Positions 7,176 through 16,762 of a DNA stretch of 64,000 bases are shown in pieces; within the stretch, counting starts at the first letter, position 1; each line of letters begins with the position of its first letter. A program made the position numbers and the translations under genes. This stretch comes from Nitrospira sp. BO4 (GTDB taxonomy: Bacteria; Nitrospirota; Nitrospiria; Nitrospirales; Nitrospiraceae): positions 1-64,000 of the forward strand of contig JAMPUU010000026.1 in the NCBI GenBank assembly GCA_030144965.1, in the 5' to 3' direction. Below the pieces are notes generated by a model. It saw nothing but the letters and a program-made list of their open reading frames with translations. It searched no databases and was not told the DNA's origin.

Positions 7176-9701
7176 TTAACTTTCTAACCTGACAAGATCC
7201 AGCAACTCTTCCCGCGTGACTTCTTTCCGCAAATACTCGTCCGGTCTAATCGTCAGATCAAAAAGATCCTTTTTCTTGAGAAGCTCGGCTTCGATCTTGT
7301 CTTCCAATGTTCCACGAGTAAGAATGTGGAACACAACGACGGTCCGCCTCTGGCCAATCCGATGGACTCGATCAACAGCTTCAGAATGAACTGCTGGGTT
7401 CCACCACTGATCGTATGATGCGACATAGTTGGCACTTTGTAAGTCCAAGCCCACCCCGCCTGAGAAAAGAGTGGACACAAGTCCGAACTGAGATGGCTGA
7501 GAATTGAACCACCTGCAGCGGGCAGGTCTTTCCGCGGGAGGAACAGCTTCATCAATTCTTTCACAGGAACGACCCTTGGAAATAATAAAGTTCTGTAGGA
7601 ACGTCGTCATGTGGACAAATTGACTGAAGACAACCAACTTATTCGGCTCCACCTCAGTCGCTCGACTGTCCAAGATCCCCTCAAGTATTTCCATAAAGGC
7701 ATCGAACTTTCCCGATACCCCTGGCCTGAATTCCTCGAAGTCTCCTGTTACTAAGCCTGGATGGCAACAAATCTGCTTGAGTTTCAAGAGCACACTGAAG
7801 ATGTGGGGGTTGCGAAGGGTCAATTTCTCACCGCCTGTGGCTGTGATCGCCTCTTCAAGATCCCTTGTGACAACAGCCGTATACAGTGCACGCTGTTTCT
7901 CCGTGAGTTCACACCGTATTGTCTTCTCGATCTTATCCGGCAGTTCCTTTGCCACCTCTGTTTTTAGCCGCCGAAGGACAAATGGGCGTGTCTTCCTTCG
8001 AAGAAGATCCCGCGCATTCTTATCACCACGAGTCTCAATGGGATCCTTGATCCTTTTTTCAAACTCACTCTTAGAGAACAGGAGTCCTGGTGCAAGAAAG
8101 TCGAAGACCGACCACAAATCTTGTAATTTGTTCTCAACCGGTAGGCCGGTAATCGCGAAGCGTGCCTCTGCCGGAATTGTGCGAACTACTTTGGCTCCTG
8201 GTGTGTCAGGAGTTTTGATTCTTTGTGCCTCATCGAGAATAAGGAATCGCCATGGGATGCGTCGGAGATCTTGAGCATCGCGGACCATGGTTTCATAGGA
8301 GGTCGCCACGAGATCCACATGCGGCCCTTGAACCCTGAGTGCTTCATTGCGATTGTCCCCGGAGTGGGTGAGTACCAAAAACTCTGAGAGAAATTTATCG
8401 GCCTCGTCGGCCCACTTCTCTACGAGACCTGCCGGGCAAACAACGAGGGAGGGACAGCGGCCATGCTGCTGGCGAACATGTGCAATTGTTAGGAGCGTTT
8501 GCAGTGTCTTCCCAAGACCCATTTCATCCGCCAAAATACCTGGAAGCCCATATCGCTTGAGAAATGCCAACCACTCATATCCATGATGCTGATAATCCCG
8601 TACCGATATGCCTGGTCGGAGATCGTCTGGAAGCTTCAGGGAGCCAGTCGACGAAAAATCGAGAAGCCGCTGCCTAAATCTTGCGAAGGCCGCGCTTTCG
8701 GAAAGTATGCCAAGCTTCGAAAAGATATCGATGATTTCGTCGTAGCTAAAGCTTGGCCCACGGTATGACCCGTCCGGTTGTTCCTCAAAGCCGCTGTCTT
8801 TAAGCGCGGTCTTCACCCGATGGACCTGAGTCCAATCAACTCTGTAGTAGGCGTTCTGTTTTCTATAATACTTTCTGGACTCATCGGCCCGTTGTAGCTC
8901 GGCATGATCAAGGGATTCACTCTCATATTTATACAGCGGACGTGCGACAACTTTTGATGTGCCTTCATCAAAATCGATTGAAGTGTGTATTTTGGGAATG
9001 GTAGCAACGACACGAAGCTCGCCGGCTTCTTTGCCGATGAGGACTCGGCTAGACTTCTTGATCGCAGACAGTTCCTTCTCAAGGAATTCAGGAATCTCGT
9101 CCATCGCAAGCCGGTATGTGCCCGATGACACTTCAGTGCCCTGGGTCGGCAATTGCGCCCATTCTTTCGGTAACTTGAAAAATTGGTCGGAGACCCGTAT
9201 CCAACTGGGATGTTCCTCACGACCAGATGTGGGAAGCGGGATCAACGACTCGTCGGCAGTCGTGAGTGTTTGCCTGACAGTTAACGTTTCAGGGTCGTCT
9301 AGGTCGAGGTAAGTACGATGTTCGAGCGGGGTCGGATGAATCTTGACAGCGCTGGCAGCAGCTGTTTGCTCAACTCTGAACCATTTTCGCAAAGAGGCCA
9401 AGCAGTCCGGGACAGTGTCTCCCTTGCAGCACAGCGTCAAATCATCGGTCCATTCACAGGAGGCACCGATGTGCTGGATGACGTCAAGGCCATAATTGTT
9501 GACGATGAAACGCCGTCCTTTGAATGTACCGCTCCCTTGCGCCAGAGAACGCCGGCTCAGACTAATGGGTTTTCCGTTGAGGTCGCCATGGAGGGCGATC
9601 TTTAAGTTGCCCGATCGAGGATCAAAATCTATGAATGGTTGGAGCACTGCCTGGTCCGGCTTGAGAAACGTTTCGATGCTGTTCCAGATGAACGTCAGCA
9701 T
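7176..9701 (-). CDS. SNF2-family DEAD/DEAH-like helicase
   Basis: An 841-aa DNA-dependent ATPase of the SNF2/RapA-like superfamily 2. The N-terminal about 350 residues are of unknown fold. The helicase motifs follow in order: DEMGLGKT (Walker A), DEAQ (motif II), ITGLPVENKLQDLWS (III), then helicase C with ASYDQWWNP (V) and VDRVHRIGQRR (VI). All are intact. Bacterial SNF2 proteins of this build usually have a SWIM or DUF N-terminus and are frequent on islands, sometimes in defence loci. No methylase, nuclease or PLD partner lies beside it. It is isolated between long gene-poor stretches, which supports horizontal acquisition. Confidence 0.9.
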   Translation of the reverse strand: MLTFIWNSIETFLKPDQAVLQPFIDFDPRSGNLKIALHGDLNGKPISLSRRSLAQGSGTFKGRRFIVNNYGLDVIQHIGASCEWTDDLTLCCKGDTVPDCLASLRKWFRVEQTAAASAVKIHPTPLEHRTYLDLDDPETLTVRQTLTTADESLIPLPTSGREEHPSWIRVSDQFFKLPKEWAQLPTQGTEVSSGTYRLAMDEIPEFLEKELSAIKKSSRVLIGKEAGELRVVATIPKIHTSIDFDEGTSKVVARPLYKYESESLDHAELQRADESRKYYRKQNAYYRVDWTQVHRVKTALKDSGFEEQPDGSYRGPSFSYDEIIDIFSKLGILSESAAFARFRQRLLDFSSTGSLKLPDDLRPGISVRDYQHHGYEWLAFLKRYGLPGILADEMGLGKTLQTLLTIAHVRQQHGRCPSLVVCPAGLVEKWADEADKFLSEFLVLTHSGDNRNEALRVQGPHVDLVATSYETMVRDAQDLRRIPWRFLILDEAQRIKTPDTPGAKVVRTIPAEARFAITGLPVENKLQDLWSVFDFLAPGLLFSKSEFEKRIKDPIETRGDKNARDLLRRKTRPFVLRRLKTEVAKELPDKIEKTIRCELTEKQRALYTAVVTRDLEEAITATGGEKLTLRNPHIFSVLLKLKQICCHPGLVTGDFEEFRPGVSGKFDAFMEILEGILDSRATEVEPNKLVVFSQFVHMTTFLQNFIISKGRSCERIDEAVPPAERPARCRWFNSQPSQFGLVSTLFSGGVGLDLQSANYVASYDQWWNPAVHSEAVDRVHRIGQRRTVVVFHILTRGTLEDKIEAELLKKKDLFDLTIRPDEYLRKEVTREELLDLVRLES

Positions 9702-10609
9702 ACCACCCTCTGGTGAATGGCCATGGCTGATTCGCTAAGCGGGGGCGTATTCTATGCCAGTTGCATGAAGAAATTCGAGTGACTTTCTTACTTTTTCTCC
9801 TATGTAGCCAATCGATTTTGGGTCCCAAGTTTAGGCCGGGTAGGGGCCTGCCGGATAGGGGATGAGGCGGAAGTTCACTGAGCTAAGACTTAGTGTTATG
9901 GTATTCTGCGACCGAGGTCGGGCTCGATTTTCCGTACTGCTACAACATCTATCCGGATATTCTGTGTAGGTGTGGGTATACGTTCGATCAAAACCCGCGG
10001 TTTAGGAAAGCATTCTTAGCACCCTCTTCCAGCCTACTCCAACTCATTCAGACCAATCATATCCAACGGTTAGACAAGAACTCGATCTTGGCTGGAATAG
10101 GCCTGGGTGGGGTGGAGTGAGGTGGGCTTGAGCACAAAATGAGCACAACCGAGTCCTTGATATGACTCGGCTCGACCTGCGGTTCACAAACTCTGCCTGA
10201 TCCCCCTTCGGACAATCTAACTCGGCAAGATTCAACAAACCCCGACGTCTCCGACATGGGGCGAGATGGGGTCAGCTTGTCCCTGTTCTGGTGGCAGCGT
10301 GGCAGCAAAGTCGGACGATATTGAGGAGTGAAGCCACTATTCCGATTGGCAATGGCTGATTGATTATAGCACGGGGACTCTCACCGGCTGCTACTTTCCA
10401 ATGGTCCTCGCTCAATCAGACGTTGCGCGTGACCAGCCGTTGTGGAGCGTAGTGAGAAATGGAGCCGACGATCTAGCTGTTGCCGCTCTGATTGATGCGC
10501 TGGTTAGTACGCATGTTGTGACGGCTCGAGGCTACCATTTTAGTGACATCATCTTGATTTTTTAACCGCAACTAAGATCTGCTCTCGCGTCTTCGAGTCG
10601 AGCCGCGAC
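9702..10609. other. Gene-poor stretch, 908 bp
   Basis: A hairpin CCGAGTC/GACTCGG (10149-10170) and a short direct repeat GAGCACAA-AAT-GAGCACAA lie near 10132. A minus-strand frame at 10057-10308 ends in a way reminiscent of junk beyond an integrase, but no recombinase motif is present. The stretch is probably island debris. Confidence 0.5.
10401..10565 (+). CDS. Possible 54-aa remnant ORF
   Basis: An ATG at 10401 opens a short frame reading MVLAQSDVARDQPLWSVV, then a helix-like NGADDLAVAALIDALVSTH, to TAA at 10563. The composition looks protein-like rather than random, but no RBS is obvious and no family is recognised. It could be the tail of a lost island gene. Confidence 0.2.
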   Translation: MVLAQSDVARDQPLWSVVRNGADDLAVAALIDALVSTHVVTARGYHFSDIILIF

Positions 10610-11653
10610 CTATTCGAGGATCAACGAATTGATTGCCTGATTTGCTGTCAGTCCTGACAACGGCGTCAGCACTTCGACCTCGAGGTTGGGGCAGAACACG
10701 GCACTTCCGCGCTCCGAGAAGTCCACATCGATATTGTTCTCGAGGTCGAGGCCGTCCTCCGGGTCATAGGAGAGTTCGAGGGATACCTGGAACACCACGG
10801 AGGCACGGTTGGGAACGACCAGCTGGCGGTGACTGAGGGCGAACTGCTCGAACGAAAACGACTGCGACTTGAAGCTGGCTCCTTGGAAGATATGTCCACC
10901 TTCCGCGCGCAAGGAGGCGATGGTCTGCCGCTGCGTCGGTTGGAAGTCCGGGTGCGTGGTCTGATCGTTTGAAGTGCCGGTGACTGGATCCGTTCCCCAC
11001 CCGAACCAACGGATGATCGCAAGAGACCCATTGACATTCAATGTCTCGACAGCGCCGGAGAAAATCCCAGACTTGGCCTGGACCGAACAGCCGCCGTTGA
11101 CGATGAGCGATGACCGGACATTCACCACCGCAAACGAATCCGTCTCGTTGGACCAGAGAAAGAAGAAGACGAAGCGCGTGGAATTGAACTCTGTCGGGTC
11201 ACCAACGCGCACCCTGACGAAACTGTTCATCGATTCCACGTGGGAGTCGATAAAGATGTTGAGCTGCGGGTTCGGGAGTTGCCAGATGAGAAACGGCTTG
11301 TCCAGTGAGACGATCGCCGGAATGAAAGGAGCGCCAAGCAGCTTGGCCGCTTGGCGGCGCGCCGTCATGGCACTCCGAAACGTGGCAGTCGACGCTCGCA
11401 TATTCTTCGCCGCGACAGCCCGCTCCTTCGCGAAATCCGCACGGAGCGCGCTCTGATCCTCGGCGACCAGCTTGCGAAACTTCGACCCGTTGAGCCCGGC
11501 TTTCTCGAGCACCGAATCGACCATGGCCGCGGCGGCGCGGCGCTTGGGGGAGGTTCCCTGGCGGCGAGAGTTGGCACTGCCCTGGTCGGTCGGAATCTTG
11601 CCGCTCTTCATGACCGCGATGATACGTTTCAGCTCTGATTTGACGTCGGCCAT
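10610..11653 (-). CDS. Hypothetical 347-aa protein
   Basis: Not recognised. ATG 11653 was chosen because GAGG precedes it; the frame extends 27 codons further upstream with basic, unlikely sequence. The first about 110 residues are helical and Arg/Lys/Ala-rich (SANSRRQGTSPKRRAAAAM). The remainder is beta-rich with two repeated-looking strands (NSFVRVRVGDP, NSTRFVFFFLWSN) and ends in an acidic segment (YDPEDGLDLENNIDVDFSE). There is no signal peptide or membrane segment. The layout, a helical N-terminus with a beta-sandwich C-terminus, recalls surface or virion-type proteins, but this is only an impression. It is flanked by mobile-element debris. Confidence 0.65.
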   Translation of the reverse strand: MADVKSELKRIIAVMKSGKIPTDQGSANSRRQGTSPKRRAAAAMVDSVLEKAGLNGSKFRKLVAEDQSALRADFAKERAVAAKNMRASTATFRSAMTARRQAAKLLGAPFIPAIVSLDKPFLIWQLPNPQLNIFIDSHVESMNSFVRVRVGDPTEFNSTRFVFFFLWSNETDSFAVVNVRSSLIVNGGCSVQAKSGIFSGAVETLNVNGSLAIIRWFGWGTDPVTGTSNDQTTHPDFQPTQRQTIASLRAEGGHIFQGASFKSQSFSFEQFALSHRQLVVPNRASVVFQVSLELSYDPEDGLDLENNIDVDFSERGSAVFCPNLEVEVLTPLSGLTANQAINSLILE

Positions 11654-12033
11654 AGGAACCCTCGGTATGGATAGGATTTTTAAACGGCTTTTTCTATGAC
11701 CGGAGCTATAGCGGAGAACCGACAGAATTGTCAAACCCTTTTTCTAGTTGATGAAAAACTCCACTCTTCTACCGTCTGCTCAGCCGGAGAGCGGTCGGTA
11801 AGCGCGCGAAAGGTTCTGAATCGCGCCGCTCGCTCGGACTCCGAGCGAGCGGCTGCGTCGGCTTGCGTTTGGCAGGCGATTCTTGACTGTCAGAATGTCC
11901 GGAATAGATCGACTCGACGAGCCGGGCCGCGCGGCGGAGCACTGGTCGGCAGACCCAGATGTGTGAGGATCTTGTCAATCACCGGCGACATCAGCAAAAG
12001 TGGGGTGCTTGTAATGGGCAAACCCCATCATGA
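11654..12033. other. Gap of 380 bp holding an IS91-like remnant
   Basis: Apart from the transposase remnant at 11890-12000 there is no gene. A short inverted pair GCTCGGACTCCGAGC is seen near 11832. Confidence 0.55.
11890..12000 (-). mobile_element. C-terminal fragment of an IS91-like transposase
   Basis: On the minus strand one frame reads LLLMSPVIDKILTHLGLP, then TSAPPRGPARRVDLFRTF, then a stop at 11890-11892. The pattern VIxKILTHLGLPxxxPxxxPAR is the conserved tail of IS91-family (Y2 rolling-circle) transposases as I remember them. No upstream catalytic part is present within the window, so only the 3' end of the element remains. Confidence 0.5.
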
Positions 12034-12360
12034 TCACGGTGTGTAAGAGAGTTGCTTCACTGGCTTGGCACCATGATCGGAGTCACGTAGGCACATCTCT
12101 TCGTTCCAGAAGGATGCTGATCGATGATGATAGTTCCAGATTGAGCGGGGGATGGTATAGGGGAGCACTAGAGTGTCGGCCACAAGGGAAAACGGGGTGT
12201 CCAAGATCTTCTGCAAACTCATAGGCCTGACGCGTGTCCCAGAATAGAACATATCCTCGTGGCACTCATATTTGGCATCCTTATGTAATGTTTTTATGGT
12301 TCCACAACCGGAAAGTAGCAAACAAAAAGCTACGGCACCCAGAAATCTCAGAGCTCTCAT
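12034..12360 (-). CDS. YceK/YidQ-type (DUF1375) lipoprotein
   Basis: A 108-aa lipoprotein with signal MRALRFLGAVAFCLLLSGC; the lipobox LSGC gives a mature N-terminal Cys at residue 19. The following GTIKTL, YSGTRVR and PFSLVADTLVLPYTIP segments match the YceK/YidQ family of small inner- or outer-membrane lipoproteins of unknown role. ATG 12360 is preferred over the track-upstream ATG at 12402 because the signal peptide starts there. It lies inside the gene-poor island. Confidence 0.7.
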   Translation of the reverse strand: MRALRFLGAVAFCLLLSGCGTIKTLHKDAKYECHEDMFYSGTRVRPMSLQKILDTPFSLVADTLVLPYTIPRSIWNYHHRSASFWNEEMCLRDSDHGAKPVKQLSYTP

Positions 12361-12608
12361 GGCACATGAAGATTGATGATGACACAGACCATTGTAGATC
12401 ATGGTCGGCGGAAAGGGGATTTCAAATCTGTCAGTGCGATGTCACTCAGTCGACGTAAGTCCGCCTTGCTGATTCGCTTTATGGATCGTTCTATGAAACG
12501 CATAAGTACTATTATAGCTGAGGTGCTGCCCAAACTTGTCTGGCACTTGGCCGAAATGCGACAGAAGACCGGTATACCGAAATAGAGAGATGGTGAATTG
12601 ATCTGTAT

Positions 12609-12866
12609 CTATGTACCGTCCCAAAAATCTTGATCGGTCAAATCAGAACGTAAGCCATCCGGTGACGATACAAAACCATCGGCAAACATAGAACCACTGC
12701 CTAGAAAGAAATGGCGATAACATTGGATTGCTATACGAATGCGACCATCTGGGAAGGTCTCTTTCATTATCGTAAATCTGTAGGAGGACAATTCTGATGG
12801 GACTTCAATAGGGAAGTCTGGTATTGCGGGCCAATTCGGCCATGGTCCGAGCTCGGTTCTAGGCAA
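12609..12866 (-). CDS. Hypothetical 85-aa protein
   Basis: TTG start at 12866, two codons after an in-frame TAA, with no clear RBS. The sequence (SSYRFTIMKETFPDGRIRIAI, then CYRHFFLGSGSMFADGFV) looks like a real beta-rich domain and ends with DQDFWDGT. It may be a small gene or the tail of a larger one. It is not recognised. Confidence 0.35.
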   Translation of the reverse strand: MPRTELGPWPNWPAIPDFPIEVPSELSSYRFTIMKETFPDGRIRIAIQCYRHFFLGSGSMFADGFVSSPDGLRSDLTDQDFWDGT

Positions 12867-13119
12867 GGCAGCGATTTATTCTTAATGTCTTCCAAGACAG
12901 ATATAGCATTATGGTGATCCATCTTATTAGGCTATGACAAACAAAGGGTCGCAGAAGGATAACCTGCGATTTGTTAGACCGCAGGTATAGGCATAAGGGG
13001 TTCAAAATCCTTGTTCGGTCCCATGTTTCTAGTTGGTCGAGTATTCAAAGACTTAACCGCATCCTAGTGAAGAATCAGAAAGAACTGCTTTTGAACTGTT
13101 CTTGCGAGAAAAGCGAATT

Positions 13120-13599
13120 TCAATCAGAACACTTCTCATTGCTACTATCACCCTGCGCACCTCCGCGAGATTCAGCTCGAGTTTCCAGCCAGCGAAGCAA
13201 AGGCACAAGGTTTTGAGGACTAGCGACATTTTGCGTGTTGATGGCCACAGTGTGCTTCTTTTTTGCCACCACGACGGTGATTCTAAAATCAGGAAGGCCA
13301 CGATCGCAGCATCCATCGACCTTGGGCGAGGAAATCACGCCGGGTAAGCTGAAGAATTGTGCTGTCTGAAGGAGCGCATCAAGGTCCAACGCCTCCTGAT
13401 TGGATAGCGTTTGGGGACCAAGCTTTACGATTTTTCTGACGCTTACATAGCCTTGGTAAACGATTTCGGAGCAGATCTGGAGGGGCTTCGAACTGGTCTC
13501 TGCTTGCACCCATCTTCCCGAAACAATCGCGTCCGCGAGTACAAATACTCCTAGTAGGAAGACAATACCTATAGTGTGCAACCGCTTCTTTCTTGCCAT
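13120..13599 (-). CDS. Emfourin-like exported protein
   Basis: A 159-aa protein with a single N-terminal hydrophobic signal or anchor (LHTIGIVFLLGVFVLADAIV). The mature part has the emfourin (protealysin-inhibitor-like) pattern: LSNQEALDLDALLQTAQFF followed by SLPG, a PDFRITVVV strand, a HTVAI strand, and a final helix ending LVPLLRWLE. Emfourins inhibit M4 metallopeptidases; this copy has two adjacent Cys (GCCDRG) in the loop and no peptidase neighbour. The start is uncertain: ATG 13599 or 13620, neither with a strong RBS. Confidence 0.55.
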   Translation of the reverse strand: MARKKRLHTIGIVFLLGVFVLADAIVSGRWVQAETSSKPLQICSEIVYQGYVSVRKIVKLGPQTLSNQEALDLDALLQTAQFFSLPGVISSPKVDGCCDRGLPDFRITVVVAKKKHTVAINTQNVASPQNLVPLLRWLETRAESRGGAQGDSSNEKCSD

Positions 13600-13918
13600 A
13601 GTGATGGCATCCGAAATCATTACTTTGTGAATCCGAAAGAAGATGGTCGATAACTGCTGAAAAATCAAGCCGCACGGTTTGGAATAAATGGTGGGATTGT
13701 GAAAACATCGTTGTCCAGCTAACCATCAAATAACGAAGCGTGCCTTAGGCGAGAAACAGCGAGAGATATTCGGGGGGAGATCGTCAGGTAAACGGCCGTA
13801 AATCACGGTAACGACAGATGCGACGTGACCGCCAGTGTTTATGCTGGGCTTCGCGGTTTGTTGCGAAGTGGGCAGTTTTGCCTATCGGGACTTCAAGATA
13901 AGTAGAGGCCGTCATTAT
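13600..13918. other. Intergenic, 319 bp, nothing recognised
   Basis: This is the boundary between the gene-poor island and the dense chromosomal backbone. No terminator with a T-run is seen after serS. Confidence 0.5.
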
Positions 13919-15211
13919 CTACAGCGTTTCCTTCGTGATCTTCTCCAGTCCACCCATATACGACCGTAACACCACGGGGATCTCAACCGAGCCGTCCGGC
14001 TGTTGGAAGTTTTCCAAGATGGCGACTAATGTTCGTCCTACAGCCAACCCGGAGCCATTCAGCGTGTGGACAAAGTCGCTCTTGGCGTCCTTCTTTCCCC
14101 CGGTCGGCCGATATTTGATGTTCGCTCGTCGGGCCTGAAACGCTTCGAAGTTGCTGCAGGACGAGATCTCCCGATACTGTTGCTGAGAGGGCAGCCAGAC
14201 TTCGAGGTCATAGGTTTTGGCGGCGGAAAAACCCATATCGCCCGTGCACAGTGTGATAACGCGGTACGGGAGGTTCAGACCCTGTAGGATCGACTCCGCA
14301 TTTCCCGTCAACCGCTCAAGTTCTTCATAGGAGCGATCGGGTGTGGTCAATGAGACCAACTCCACTTTGTTGAATTGGTGAAGCCGAATCAGGCCTCTCG
14401 TATCTTTTCCATACGATCCCGCCTCTCTCCGAAAGCATGGGGTATAGGCTGTATACCGGACGGGTAGACTGTCGCCGTTCAGAATTTCCTCTCTATGCAG
14501 GTTGGTCACCGGTACTTCCGCAGTCGGTATCAGGAAGTAGTCTTCGTCCCGCAAGCGAAAGAGATCCTCTTCAAACTTAGGAAGCTGGCCGGTCCCGGTC
14601 ATGGCGAGACGATTCACCATGAGCGGTGGCAACACTTCTCGATATCCATGCTGGGTTGTATGCAGATCAAGCATATAGTTGATCAGGGCTCGTTCGAGCC
14701 TGGCGCCGGCGCCGGTCACGACAGAAAACCTGGCTCCCGCGATCTTCGCGGCTCGATCGAAATCCAAGATGCCGAGGTTCTCTCCGACTTCCCAATGGGG
14801 TTTGGGGGGACTGGTAAAAGACGGGATGGCACCCCATCGACGAACCTCGACATTCTCTGAGGCGTCAGACCCCACAGGGACCGAGGCGTGTGGAAGGTTG
14901 GGGATTCGAAGCGCCACATCGGTCAGCGCCTCCTCGACCTTTTGTTGATTTCCCTCGAGATCCTTAATGCGGCCCCCTAGCTGTTTCATGGCCGTCATCG
15001 CTGCTTCAGCCGGTTCTTTGGCTCGACGGAGACGAGCGACCTCTTCGGAGCCTTTGTTGAGTTCGTACCGGAGCTGCTCGACCTGCGTCGTCACGGCGCG
15101 GCGTTCTTCGCTCAACTTTTGGAGATCATCCCACGGAACGTCGTTCCCGCGTCGCCCGAGCGAGGTACGGATGTGGTCGAGGTTTTCGCGGAGTTGCTTA
15201 AGATCGTACAC
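13919..15211 (-). CDS. serS: Seryl-tRNA synthetase
   Basis: Class II aminoacyl-tRNA synthetase charging tRNA-Ser (and tRNA-Sec where present), 430 aa. An N-terminal antiparallel coiled coil (about residues 30-100) contacts the long variable arm of tRNA-Ser. Motif 2 ([22 protein letters not shown]) and motif 3 ([16 protein letters not shown]) are intact. The GTG at 15211 was chosen because the family starts with M-x-D-L-K-x-I/L-R-E-N (here [10 protein letters not shown]). The frame runs 72 codons further upstream, but that part is unlike SerS and would overlap the divergent gene. A 56-bp divergent gap separates it from the radical SAM gene. Confidence 0.96.
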   Translation of the reverse strand: MYDLKQLRENLDHIRTSLGRRGNDVPWDDLQKLSEERRAVTTQVEQLRYELNKGSEEVARLRRAKEPAEAAMTAMKQLGGRIKDLEGNQQKVEEALTDVALRIPNLPHASVPVGSDASENVEVRRWGAIPSFTSPPKPHWEVGENLGILDFDRAAKIAGARFSVVTGAGARLERALINYMLDLHTTQHGYREVLPPLMVNRLAMTGTGQLPKFEEDLFRLRDEDYFLIPTAEVPVTNLHREEILNGDSLPVRYTAYTPCFRREAGSYGKDTRGLIRLHQFNKVELVSLTTPDRSYEELERLTGNAESILQGLNLPYRVITLCTGDMGFSAAKTYDLEVWLPSQQQYREISSCSNFEAFQARRANIKYRPTGGKKDAKSDFVHTLNGSGLAVGRTLVAILENFQQPDGSVEIPVVLRSYMGGLEKITKETL

Positions 15212-15267
15212 AGGTCGCTCGTCAAAAAAAAGCGGTTGGAATCTAGCATCTGAGTTCGGGAGAGTCA

Positions 15268-16365
15268 ATGAAACGACGGGCCTGCATGTTATGGCTGGCC
15301 GACTTGGGGAGGGAATTGACATCGATTGGGTGCAAGGGACAGGATGGGCGCATGCGCTCAATCTCCAATCCCCCGAACCCGTTTGAATCGCAGCATCGGG
15401 AACTCCTCGAACCCGCCGGTGCGGCAAAACTGACAGTGTATTCAGACGACAGTCGAGAGATTTTGAGTCGCAACGACAGCCCGGACTTGCCGTTTCGATG
15501 GAGCGTCAATCCCTATCGAGGGTGTTTTCATGCCTGTGCCTACTGCTACGCTCGTCCGTCCCATGAATTTTGGGGATTCGGGGCAGGAACCGACTTCGAA
15601 AGCAAGATTATCGTGAAAGAGGAGGCGCCGCAATTGCTCCGGCGCGCCTTGGACAAACCCTCCTGGCGCGGAGAGCTGATCGTCTTTTCCGGCAACACGG
15701 ATTGTTATCAGCCGCTCGAGGCCGAGTACGGATTGACTCGCGCCTGCTTGGAGGTCTGCGCGGAGTATCGGAATCCCGTGGGGATCATCACGAAGGGATC
15801 GTTGATTCTTCGTGATCTCGATGTGCTGACCCGACTGAGCCGGGAAGCTTGGGTATGTGTGTATTTCAGCATCCCATTTTCCTCAGACGATATCGCCCGG
15901 AAAGTGGAGCCTCATGTACCGTCGATCACCAAACGCTTTTCCGCCATGAAGACACTCTCTGAAGCCGGTATTCCAACGGGCATCTCCGTTGCGCCTGTCA
16001 TCCCTGGTCTGAATGAAGATGACATCCCTGAATTGCTGGAGCGGGCGCGTCAAGCCGGCGCGCACATGGCGACCTACAGCTTGTTGAGACTATCCGGAAG
16101 TTTGGAGGCGGTGTTTCTGGAACGGATGCGGGAGTCATTCCCTGAGCGGATCGGAAAGATCACGAATCGACTGCGTGAGGTGCGGGGCGGAGCTCTTACG
16201 GAAAGCCGATTTTTCAGGCGTCAAGCTGGGCAGGGGACTTATTGGGAGTTGATCGAGCAGTTGTTCGCCATGGCCAAGCGCCGGACGGGATTCCATGATG
16301 ACCATATCGGCAGTATTCCTGAGACGTTTCGTCGTCCAGGCGTCGAACAGACGTCATTATTCTAA
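15268..16365 (+). CDS. PA0069-family radical SAM protein (SPL-like)
   Basis: A 365-aa radical SAM enzyme related to spore photoproduct lyase. The cluster motif CFHACAYCY (C-x3-C-x2-C) is preceded by WSVNPYRGC, and a SAM-pocket Gly-rich strand follows. The N-terminus [12 protein letters not shown] matches the NPxNRFE box of this family; the [12 protein letters not shown] segment ([12 protein letters not shown]) is also typical. The substrate is unknown. GGGAG precedes ATG 15268, but ATG 15352 (with GGACAGGA) is also possible. It is followed after 10 bp by a rhodanese gene. Confidence 0.88.
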   Translation: MKRRACMLWLADLGRELTSIGCKGQDGRMRSISNPPNPFESQHRELLEPAGAAKLTVYSDDSREILSRNDSPDLPFRWSVNPYRGCFHACAYCYARPSHEFWGFGAGTDFESKIIVKEEAPQLLRRALDKPSWRGELIVFSGNTDCYQPLEAEYGLTRACLEVCAEYRNPVGIITKGSLILRDLDVLTRLSREAWVCVYFSIPFSSDDIARKVEPHVPSITKRFSAMKTLSEAGIPTGISVAPVIPGLNEDDIPELLERARQAGAHMATYSLLRLSGSLEAVFLERMRESFPERIGKITNRLREVRGGALTESRFFRRQAGQGTYWELIEQLFAMAKRRTGFHDDHIGSIPETFRRPGVEQTSLF

Positions 16366-16375
16366 AGGAGCAGAC

Positions 16376-16741
16376 ATGCAACATCATCCGGGCTTTTTGG
16401 AATTGGTCAACCGCGCCAAGCAACGAGTGAAAGAATGCAGTGCCGGCGACGTGAAGGCGCGCCTCGACCGGGGTGAGCAGTTTCATTTCATCGATGTTCG
16501 GGAAGACCACGAATTTGCCAAGGACCATGCGCGAGGGGCTCGACATCTCGGCAAGGGAATTATTGAGCGGGATATTGAGGCGATAGTCCCTGATAAGCAG
16601 GCCCCGATTGTCCTGTATTGCGGAGGTGGGTTTCGGTCCGCGCTCTCCGCCGATGCGCTGCAACAGATGGGATACACTAATGTGATTTCGATGGATGGCG
16701 GGATACGAGCGTGGCGAGAGGCCGGCTACCCGTTGGAATAG
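16376..16741 (+). CDS. Rhodanese-like sulfurtransferase
   Basis: A 121-aa single-domain rhodanese. The substrate loop is CGGGFRS with the catalytic Cys about residue 84, in the context VLYCGGGFRSALSADAL. FIDVREDHEFAKDHARGARHL is the usual first half of the fold. AAGGAG lies 7 nt upstream of ATG 16376. It likely transfers sulfane sulfur in the cytoplasm; the tight spacing with the radical SAM gene suggests co-transcription. Confidence 0.9.
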   Translation: MQHHPGFLELVNRAKQRVKECSAGDVKARLDRGEQFHFIDVREDHEFAKDHARGARHLGKGIIERDIEAIVPDKQAPIVLYCGGGFRSALSADALQQMGYTNVISMDGGIRAWREAGYPLE

Positions 16742-16762
16742 GTTGGAACGCGGTTCAGCCGG

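Noticed and set aside
10149-10170. Hairpin CCGAGTC/GACTCGG as a terminator
   Set aside because: No T-run follows on either strand and no gene ends there.
10057-10308. Possible integrase C-terminus on the minus strand
   Set aside because: No tyrosine-recombinase motif or catalytic Tyr; the sequence is only suggestive of island debris.
15212-15427. A 72-codon N-terminal extension of SerS
   Set aside because: The extension is unlike SerS and lies over the divergent radical SAM gene start; the GTG at 15211 gives the family N-terminus.
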